Positions 6,809-12,074 of a stretch of 12,074 nt of DNA are shown here, one piece after another (the first letter of the stretch is position 1; each line of letters begins with the position of its first letter). The position numbers were made by a program, and so were the translations under genes. The stretch spans positions 1-12,074 of the forward strand of contig NZ_CALGWU010000005.1 in NCBI RefSeq assembly GCF_937936315.1, written 5' to 3'. This DNA comes from an uncultured Capnocytophaga sp. GTDB lineage: Bacteria > Bacteroidota > Bacteroidia > Flavobacteriales > Flavobacteriaceae. The notes under the pieces were generated by a model that was given only the letters and a program-made list of their open reading frames with translations, was not told where the DNA came from and did not search any database.

Positions 6809-6814
6809 GTTATT

Positions 6815-7789
6815 TTAAAAATCTTCATCGAGTGAAAAGGTGTTTTGTTCGCTGTTGGTTTGTGCTACGCCTGTTTTTTGGTATTCGCCTACACGCCGTT
6901 CGAAGAAATTGGTTTTTCCTTGCAGAGAAATAAGTTCCATAAAATCAAACGGATTGGTAGCGTTCCACACTTTATTGCACCCCAAGGCAACGAGCAATCT
7001 ATCGGCTACAAATTCGATGTATTGGCACATCAGTTCGGCATTCATTCCGATGAGTTTCACAGGGAGTGCATCGGTAACAAATTCCTTTTCGATAGCAACG
7101 GCATCTACGATGATTTCTCGTATGGTTTCTTCCGAAAGTTTGTTTTGTAGATGATTGACATAGAGCAAACAAGCAAAATCGCAGTGCAAGCCTTCGTCCC
7201 GACTGATGAGTTCGTTAGAAAAGGTGAGCCCTGGCATCAAGCCGCGTTTTTTGAGCCAAAAAATAGAGCAAAAACTTCCTGAAAAGAAGATGCCCTCCAC
7301 CGCAGCAAAGGCGATGAGTCGCTCGGCAAAACTTCCTTTGGTAATCCATCGCAACGCCCATTTTGCTTTTTTGGTAACACACGGAATGGTTTCGATGGCA
7401 CGAAGCAAATAATCCTTCTCGGCAGGGTCTTTCACATAAGTATCGATGAGGAGCGAGTACATCTCGGAATGGATATTTTCAATCATAATTTGAAATCCGT
7501 AGAAACATCGTGCCTCAGGATATTGCACCTCTTGGAGGAAGTTGATGGCAAGATTTTCATTCACGATGCCATCACTGGCAGCAAAAAAAGCCAACACTCG
7601 CGAGATGAAAAATCGTTCGTTGTCGTTGAGTTTGTTTTGCCAATCGTGGAGATCGGGCGACAAATCTACTTCTTCTGCCGTCCAAAAACTGGCTTCGGCG
7701 TTTTTGTAGAATTGCCAAATATCATTGTGCTGTATAGGAAAAATGACAAAGCGGTCTTTGTTGTCTTGTAAGAGGGGTTCGGTAATCAT
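6815..7789 (-). CDS. nrdB: Class Ia ribonucleotide reductase, beta subunit
   Basis: Small subunit (324 aa) carrying the diiron centre and tyrosyl radical that starts catalysis in NrdA; assembly needs iron and oxygen. Iron ligands are visible as Asp42 (EEVDLS), Glu104 and His107 (ENIHSEMY), Glu165 (AVEGIFF), and Glu199 and His202 (RDEGLHCDF), with radical Tyr111 four residues after His107. Stretches such as KKRGLMPGLTFSNELISRDE and the C-terminal FSLDEDF, which docks on NrdA, closely resemble eukaryotic R2. Because the radical tyrosine is present, this is not a class Ic type. Its ATG overlaps the stop of the YceI-like gene by 4 bp (ATGA), implying coupled translation. Confidence 0.97.
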   Translation of the reverse strand: MITEPLLQDNKDRFVIFPIQHNDIWQFYKNAEASFWTAEEVDLSPDLHDWQNKLNDNERFFISRVLAFFAASDGIVNENLAINFLQEVQYPEARCFYGFQIMIENIHSEMYSLLIDTYVKDPAEKDYLLRAIETIPCVTKKAKWALRWITKGSFAERLIAFAAVEGIFFSGSFCSIFWLKKRGLMPGLTFSNELISRDEGLHCDFACLLYVNHLQNKLSEETIREIIVDAVAIEKEFVTDALPVKLIGMNAELMCQYIEFVADRLLVALGCNKVWNATNPFDFMELISLQGKTNFFERRVGEYQKTGVAQTNSEQNTFSLDEDF

Positions 7790-8391
7790 TTTTTAGTTTC
7801 TTTTAATTTTACAGACGCCTGAATATCAACATTTTCCCATACTTTACTTATACCATCAACACCTTTATGCAAATCAAAACAAACTGAGTTAAGTACTTCT
7901 AAGGCTTTCAAAGCTTTAAAATCTTTCAAATCGATAGAAGATTTGACACTCAATAAATTATCTTTGAATTGAATTTCTGCTGGAATATTATTCACACTAA
8001 CTCCATTCATTCTTAGCTTAATAGTCCATTGATGGTTTTCAAAAATGAATTTTCCTGATATTTTTCCTGCTTCGTTCATCAATCCGAAAAAGGAATTTTT
8101 AATTTTTTCATCTCTGGAAGGATCTCCTGTTGATAACTCCAAAGCACGAATAGAAAACTCAGCATTGTTTAAAAAATCTTCAATGGATTTTCCTTCTGAA
8201 AGGTTGATTAAGTCCACCGATTGAAAAGTTCCTTTTACAGGTAATTTCTCGGTAGTTTTATATGCCGTCCATTCTACTTTTGCTGAATTTTCAACGGGTT
8301 CAAAAGATGATTTTTCATTTTTACAAGAATACAACAATGTACCTCCTATACCTAATAGTACGATGAATAATTTTTTGATTTTCATTAGCAT
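7786..8391 (-). CDS. YceI-like lipoprotein
   Basis: Predicted exported lipoprotein (201 aa) of the YceI family, lipid-binding lipocalin-like barrels that in some members hold isoprenoid quinones. A basic and hydrophobic signal (KIKKLFIVLLGIGGTLLYSC) ends in a lipobox with Cys23, so the mature protein should be membrane-anchored outside the cytoplasm. YceI-like features follow: VEWTAYKTTEKLPVKGTF (39-56) and LSTGDPSRDEKIKNSFF (86-102), then alternating beta strands. The second Met (start at 8385) would place ATG on the pepA stop as TAATG, and is as likely as the Met at 8391. Its presence in a redox operon hints at a role in oxidant tolerance or quinone handling; this is inference. Confidence 0.82.
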   Translation of the reverse strand: MLMKIKKLFIVLLGIGGTLLYSCKNEKSSFEPVENSAKVEWTAYKTTEKLPVKGTFQSVDLINLSEGKSIEDFLNNAEFSIRALELSTGDPSRDEKIKNSFFGLMNEAGKISGKFIFENHQWTIKLRMNGVSVNNIPAEIQFKDNLLSVKSSIDLKDFKALKALEVLNSVCFDLHKGVDGISKVWENVDIQASVKLKETKK

Positions 8392-9827
8392 TTACTTTTT
8401 ACAAATTCATAAATCAGTCTTACAGGCACTGCTGTTGCTCCGCTTTGTTTATAGCCTTTTTTGTCTTTGAGGAAAGCAGCCCCTGCGATATCGAGATGTA
8501 CCCAAGGGTAATCGGTAAAATGCTCCAAAAATTTGGCTGCTGTACTCACTCCGCCGATGGGTCCGCCAATGTTTTTAAGGTCGGCAATATCAGATTTTAT
8601 GAGTTCGCCGTATTCTTTCCAAAGAGGGAGCTGCACAATGCGTTCATAGACTTCCTCGCCAATGGATTTTAGAGCATCGATACTTTCTTGGTGGTTGGAA
8701 AGTCCTGCAATTCCGAAACTCCCTGTAATCGCCGCCGAAGCTCCCGTGAGCGTAGCCATATCAATCACTAATTCAGGGTTGAATTTTTTCGCATAGCAAA
8801 GTGCATCTGCCAAAACAAGTCGTCCTTCGGCATCGGTATTTTGCACTTCTACCGTAGTGCCGTCCATTATGGTAATCACATCATCTACCACTAAGGCATT
8901 GGAATTGATTTTGTTATCCGTGGCGGGTACAATACCAATCACATAGTAAGGCAATTGATTCCCCGCAATTACCGAAATGATACCCAATACAGCGGCACCA
9001 CCTGCCATATCGCATTTCATTGTACTCATTACGCCGCCCACTTTGAGTGAGTAACCGCCCGTATCGAACATTACACCTTTGCCTACCAAAACCAAAGGTT
9101 GAGAATTGACCGCATTTTTCGGTTTGTAGTGCATAATATTAAAAGTGGGTGGTGTTTCCGAGCCTTTATTCACGCCGAGCAAACCTCCCATTTTTAGGGT
9201 TTCGATTTGTTTTTTATGAAGAATTTCCGTTCCAAAACCGAATTTTTCACCTGCTTCCTGCACCCATTCTGAAAACTTGAGAGCATCCATATAATTAACA
9301 GGTTCATTTACTGCGTTTTTGGTGAGGGAAATGGCTTCAAGAACTGTGTTAAGTTCATTGTATTGCTTTTCAGAAAGAGCGGTTTCCGAAACAAATAGCG
9401 TGATTTTACCCGTCTTTTTTTTGGATAGATATTTATCAAAATGATAACTGCTAAGCAACACACCTTCCAAGAGGGCGTATTTTTCTTTTTCGGAGAAAAG
9501 TTCCAGATTTTCAAGAACCGCCTCCACCGAAGATGAAACAGAAGATGGTTGTAGTTGTTGCACAATGGTTGCCCCTACTTGTCTTAAATCCTCTAATTCG
9601 TATTTGGAAACGGCTACCAGCAAACTTTTTTCTTCTTGCCAAAGATGCCAATGTTTATTCTCCTTATCCTCAAACGACTGATGAATTTCTTCTTTCAAAT
9701 TTTCCTGAATATCAATATTTTGCAAATCTTTTTGGCTACGAATAAAACGAATTATTGTGCCTTTCTCAAACGATAATTTGTCGGCAGTATAGCGTTTTAG
9801 CTCTGTATAAAGGTAAGTATCGATCAT
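8385..9827 (-). CDS. pepA: Leucyl aminopeptidase, M17 family
   Basis: Cytoplasmic two-metal aminopeptidase releasing N-terminal residues from peptides. With this start (480 aa), the metal and catalytic residues are Lys250, Asp255, Lys262, Asp273, Asp332, Glu334 and Arg336, seen in LVGKGVMFDTGGYSLK (247-262), KCDMAGGAA (271-279) and the signature NTDAEGRL (330-337). The variable N-terminal domain covers about 1-165. The frame is open upstream to a TTG at 9884, but those 19 codons overlap ahpC and do not resemble the family, so ATG at 9827, 5 bp after ahpC, is preferred. Some M17 enzymes also bind DNA, but nothing here shows that. With def it adds protein maturation and peptide turnover to the operon. 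Confidence 0.94.
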   Translation of the reverse strand: MIDTYLYTELKRYTADKLSFEKGTIIRFIRSQKDLQNIDIQENLKEEIHQSFEDKENKHWHLWQEEKSLLVAVSKYELEDLRQVGATIVQQLQPSSVSSSVEAVLENLELFSEKEKYALLEGVLLSSYHFDKYLSKKKTGKITLFVSETALSEKQYNELNTVLEAISLTKNAVNEPVNYMDALKFSEWVQEAGEKFGFGTEILHKKQIETLKMGGLLGVNKGSETPPTFNIMHYKPKNAVNSQPLVLVGKGVMFDTGGYSLKVGGVMSTMKCDMAGGAAVLGIISVIAGNQLPYYVIGIVPATDNKINSNALVVDDVITIMDGTTVEVQNTDAEGRLVLADALCYAKKFNPELVIDMATLTGASAAITGSFGIAGLSNHQESIDALKSIGEEVYERIVQLPLWKEYGELIKSDIADLKNIGGPIGGVSTAAKFLEHFTDYPWVHLDIAGAAFLKDKKGYKQSGATAVPVRLIYEFVKSKC

Positions 9828-9832
9828 TTTAT

Positions 9833-10447
9833 TTATTTTTTTAATTGTTGAGAAAGTGTTTGTTCTCCCGCCTTCCACCCACAAGCGGTTAATTCTTCTG
9901 TTTGGAGAGCATCTAATACGCGAAGTACTTCATCTACATTTCTTCCCACATTCATAGGATAAACGCTCACCCATTGTATAATTCCTTGTGGGTCAATGAT
10001 AAAAGTAGCTCGATAAGCAACTTTTTCTTCGCAATTTAAAATTCCCATTTCTTCGGCTAAAGATTTGGAAGTATCGGCAAGCATTGGAATAGAAAGTTCT
10101 GCTAATTGTGGATGATTTTCTCTCCACCCTAAATGTACATATTCGGTGTCGGTAGAAGCACCAATCAACATAGCGTTTCTTTCCAGAAATTTTTTATTAT
10201 TTTTATTAAATTCTATAATTTCTGTTGGACAGACGAAAGTAAAATCTTTAGGCCACCAAAAAAGCACCATCCACTTTCCTTGTTCGGCTGCGTAGTTGTG
10301 TGTGATTTCAGAGATTTCTATGCCTTTCTTTGTAGAAATAACGGCTTTTTTAACAAATTCTGGTAATTTATCTCCAATGCTTAGTATTCCTTTTTGGATG
10401 AGTTGTAATTGCTCTTTCTGAACCAATTTTTTAATTGAATTGCACAT
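9833..10447 (-). CDS. ahpC: AhpC-type 2-Cys peroxiredoxin
   Basis: Peroxiredoxin (204 aa from ATG 10447) that reduces hydrogen peroxide and organic peroxides. With two residues more (TTG start at 10453), the motifs are: peroxidatic Cys75 in PKDFTFVCPTE, supporting Arg148 (AYRATF), and a C-terminal Cys191 in ELTACGWKAGE that probably resolves the disulfide. The sequence resembles the mycobacterial AhpC branch, whose CACNW motif has two cysteines here; this protein keeps only one. About 20 extra residues precede the usual start (near SIGDKLPEF). ATG 10447 is preferred to TTG; it lies 17 bp inside the upstream TPR-like gene. No AhpF or AhpD reductase gene is in the window, so the electron donor is unknown. 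Confidence 0.92.
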   Translation of the reverse strand: MCNSIKKLVQKEQLQLIQKGILSIGDKLPEFVKKAVISTKKGIEISEITHNYAAEQGKWMVLFWWPKDFTFVCPTEIIEFNKNNKKFLERNAMLIGASTDTEYVHLGWRENHPQLAELSIPMLADTSKSLAEEMGILNCEEKVAYRATFIIDPQGIIQWVSVYPMNVGRNVDEVLRVLDALQTEELTACGWKAGEQTLSQQLKK

Positions 10448-10916
10448 AATCAAATGTTTTTATATTTTCTAAATTGTTTGTTATCAATCGTTTTTTCAAG
10501 TAAGTTAAAAAAATAGTTTTACTTATTGTATCTAAATTATTTTTTTGAATAAAGTTTATGTAACTAATGACAGATTTTTTCAATTCTCCCTGAATTTCTT
10601 CTTTTTTATAATTCTTTTCATAGAGATATAAAAGAAAATATATCACTTTTTGCAACATTTCCTCTGCATTTTTCAAATCTTTTATTTCCTGATAGCAATT
10701 TGCCAAGTTGTTACACGAAACAACGTACAATTGTACAAAAGGAACTTTCAGTCGGACGCAATCGAGAAAATTACCATTAAGCACTTCAGCTCTGTACAAG
10801 GCATTTAGATAGCCACTCAAAGCAACTTCATAATTTCCTTCGTTAAAAGATTCATTGGCTTCTTCGGTTAAAATCTTCCAATAATTTTCGATATGGTTTA
10901 CACAAGTATCACTCAT
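10431..10916 (-). CDS. TPR-like protein of unknown function
   Basis: A 161-residue, mostly helical protein with no signal peptide. Residues 17-44 (with the pattern FNEGNYEVALSGYLNAL) and 62-95 (with LANCYQEIKDLKNAEEML) look like two tetratricopeptide-type helix pairs, so it probably binds another protein or peptide. The C-terminal 60 residues are Lys/Asn-rich and unrecognised. It overlaps sodB by 8 bp (ATGAGTGA) and ahpC by 17 bp, so the three are probably translated together. Its codons are more AT-rich than those of its neighbours. A chaperone or adaptor role for SOD or AhpC is speculation from position alone. Confidence 0.75.
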   Translation of the reverse strand: MSDTCVNHIENYWKILTEEANESFNEGNYEVALSGYLNALYRAEVLNGNFLDCVRLKVPFVQLYVVSCNNLANCYQEIKDLKNAEEMLQKVIYFLLYLYEKNYKKEEIQGELKKSVISYINFIQKNNLDTISKTIFLTYLKKRLITNNLENIKTFDYVQFN

Positions 10917-11514
10917 TATATTTCAAGTTTTGGTTAGCAAAATTCCAGTTTACAAGTTCCCAAAAACCTTCCACGAATTTGGGTCTTGCATTTCGATAAT
11001 CGATATAGTAGGCGTGCTCCCACACATCGAGGGTAAGGATAGGAGTTTTATTTTCAGTCAGTGGAGTGAAAGCATCTTTCATTGGGAGAATTTCTAATTT
11101 TCCTTCCTGATTTTGAGCCAGCCACGCCCAACCAGCACCGAATAATTTTACGGCAGTGGCAGAGAATTGTTCTTTAAAATTTTTAAAACTTCCGAAATCG
11201 CGGTTGATGAGTTCAGCGATTTTTCCAGTAGGATTTTTTCCGCCATCGGGCGAGAGACAATTCCAAAAAAAGGAATGATTCCAATGTTGAGCTGCATTGT
11301 TGAAAATGGCTACTTGGTTTTCGTTGTAGCTTTTTCGGATGATGTCCACGATGTCTTTTTCCGCCCATTCGGTATCTTTTACCAATCCCGCAAGGTTGTT
11401 TACATAGGCAGCGTGATGCTTTTCGTAGTGATAATCAAAAGTTTCCTCTGTAATAATCGAATTTAGAGCATTTTTGTCATACGGAAGCTCTGGGAGTGTG
11501 TGATTAATATTCAT
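10909..11514 (-). CDS. sodB: Superoxide dismutase, Fe type
   Basis: Converts superoxide to oxygen and hydrogen peroxide, the latter a substrate for AhpC made from the same row. Metal ligands in this 201-aa protein are His29 (FDYHYEKHH), His80 (QHWNHSFFW), Asp163 and His167 (LDVWEHAYYIDYR). Gln76 in FNNAAQHWNH is characteristic of Fe-SOD rather than Mn-SOD, although Bacteroidota enzymes can accept both metals. No signal peptide, so it is cytoplasmic. It is the first gene of the minus-strand row, about 70 nt after the predicted transcription start, and overlaps the next gene by 8 bp. Confidence 0.96.
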   Translation of the reverse strand: MNINHTLPELPYDKNALNSIITEETFDYHYEKHHAAYVNNLAGLVKDTEWAEKDIVDIIRKSYNENQVAIFNNAAQHWNHSFFWNCLSPDGGKNPTGKIAELINRDFGSFKNFKEQFSATAVKLFGAGWAWLAQNQEGKLEILPMKDAFTPLTENKTPILTLDVWEHAYYIDYRNARPKFVEGFWELVNWNFANQNLKYNE

Positions 11515-11584
11515 TATTTTTCAGGTTTAAATAGTTAGCTTAATTGATTTTCAATTGTTTAATATTATTATTTTTAATATTTTT

Positions 11585-11619
11585 AGATTTGCAAAAATAA
11601 TAATTTAGACTTATCTAAA
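11585..11619 (-). promoter_or_regulatory. sodB operon promoter with palindromic operator
   Basis: On the minus strand, TATTTTTG (11599-11592) matches the Bacteroidota -7 box TAnnTTTG and would start RNA near 11585. Four nucleotides upstream lies a perfect palindrome, TTTAGA-TAAG-TCTAAA (11619-11604), filling the space between the -33 and -7 positions, where a bound repressor would block RNA polymerase. The -33 element itself is poor. The palindrome's shape resembles sites of DtxR/MntR-type metal regulators, which often control Fe- or Mn-dependent genes; the regulator assignment is inferred. Confidence 0.5.
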
Positions 11620-11718
11620 AAAATAAATTGATGATTTTTTTATTTATCTTTTCAATATAGTTTTTTAATAATTTGTAAATCAAATATATAAAATAATGTT
11701 TGATGTTTTACACGTTAT

Positions 11719-12000
11719 TTATTTTTTGTTTTTTTCGGTGAGATGCTATTCTAATCTTTGCGAAAGAGTCATAATTTCTTTACAGATAGCCACTATTTGA
11801 GCGGTTTGTTTTTCAAGTTTAAACAGATAGGTGGAGGCTTTCTTTTCGGAAAAATTGCGATACAAAATCTTTACAATCAGATTGTAATTCACTCCCACTA
11901 CCCGAAATTACCCATAGAGTTCGGTGAGTTTGATATAAAAATCCTTTACCAATTTACCGATTTTTACACTTTTGATTTCTTTGGAAAATAATACCGAAAT
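11719..12000 (-). pseudogene. mobA: Degenerate inverted copy of mobA 3' part
   Basis: Positions 12000-11719 on the minus strand align without gaps to 2532-2813 of mobA over 94 codons, with 27 mismatches by hand count (about 90% identity). Two mobA glutamine codons are stops here: CAA to TAA at 11910-11908 and CAG to TAG at 11748-11746. Most changes alter amino acids, as expected without selection. Similarity stops abruptly near 12000, so the first third of mobA is absent or replaced, and the other end stops near 11719 with no mobB start. The 77-residue frame on the opposite strand here is a shadow of this remnant. Confidence 0.88.
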
Positions 12001-12015
12001 AAAAATATATCTTAA

Positions 12016-12074
12016 ATGCCTAAAGAAATGACTGAAAGTCTTATAGTCAAAAAAGAAGCCCTGAAATGTAGCGG
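12016..12074 (+). CDS. Possible start of a gene cut by the window edge
   Basis: ATG at 12016 opens a frame of at least 19 codons (MPKEMTESLIVKKEALKCS) that runs off the window. It begins just beyond the point where the mobA copy ends. No promoter box is clear upstream, and the peptide is not recognised, so this may be chance. Confidence 0.15.
   Translation, partial: MPKEMTESLIVKKEALKCS

Larger units (their letters stand above)
3454..11514 (-). other. Nine-gene operon: oxygen defence plus ribonucleotide reductase
   Basis: Transcription order is sodB, TPR-like, ahpC, pepA, yceI-like, nrdB, def, nrdA, small unknown. Junctions are: 8-bp overlap, 17-bp overlap, 5-bp gap, 1- or 7-bp overlap, 4-bp overlap (ATGA), 54-bp gap, 8-bp gap, 35-bp gap. 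The 54-bp gap before def is the only place with room for an internal promoter, and no TAnnTTTG box is evident there. One promoter upstream of sodB could therefore drive everything. I see no NrdR-box pair in the gaps. Confidence 0.65.

Noticed and set aside
6761..6814. NrdR boxes or a separate nrd promoter
   Set aside because: No paired NrdR-like 16-mers are visible in this gap or before nrdB; the gap holds only the heptamer repeats.
9828..9884. Upstream extension of pepA to a TTG codon
   Set aside because: The 19 extra codons overlap ahpC and do not resemble aminopeptidase N-termini; ATG at 9827 fits spacing and length.
11758..11991. 77-residue plus-strand open frame
   Set aside because: It is the antisense of the degenerate mobA copy; the equivalent antisense frame exists over mobA itself (2777-2580).
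1..12074. CRISPR array, tRNA or rRNA genes
   Set aside because: No regularly spaced 24-48-bp repeats, cloverleaf-like sequences or rRNA segments were seen on reading both strands.

Overview
The window looks like chromosomal DNA of a flavobacterium (phylum Bacteroidota). It is AT-rich, its starts lack clear Shine-Dalgarno sequences, and candidate promoters resemble the Bacteroidota -7 box TAnnTTTG. The integrase and mobilization genes are of the CTnDOT/NBU type found in this phylum, and the class Ia ribonucleotide reductase is the eukaryote-like type common there. The genus cannot be fixed from sequence alone.

Left part (about 1-3450): remains of an integrative, mobilizable element. It carries a tyrosine recombinase (266-1501) with a strong intrinsic terminator (1525-1573). 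Then comes about 790 bp without genes, holding three structures: a long imperfect palindrome (1711-1886), an 8-bp-periodic TACGT array (2018-2066), and an oriT-like set of hairpins (2241-2320). These lead into an intact mobA-like relaxosome gene (2361-2822). The relaxase gene mobB that should follow is reduced to a short overlapping start that appears frameshifted, so the module probably cannot mobilize itself. The 385 bp from 3069 to 3453 separate it from the next genes.

Centre (3454-11514): nine tightly packed minus-strand genes, read from high to low coordinates: sodB, a TPR-like protein, ahpC, pepA, a YceI-like lipoprotein, nrdB, def, nrdA and a conserved protein of unknown function. Several pairs overlap, and the largest gap is 54 bp, so this is probably one operon or two. 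It joins superoxide and peroxide removal to the oxygen- and iron-dependent class Ia ribonucleotide reductase and to other metalloenzymes. Upstream of sodB a Bacteroidota-type -7 box is immediately preceded by a perfect 6-4-6 palindrome (11604-11619). I infer this to be an operator, possibly for a DtxR/MntR-type metal regulator.

Right part (11719-12000): a degenerate copy, in inverted orientation, of the 3' two thirds of mobA. It is about 90% identical by hand count, with two in-frame stops where mobA has glutamine codons. The housekeeping operon is therefore bracketed by inverted mob sequences. That raises the questions of whether the block can invert, was captured, or was simply hit twice by related elements. 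I found no RNA genes, CRISPR array or complete insertion sequence.
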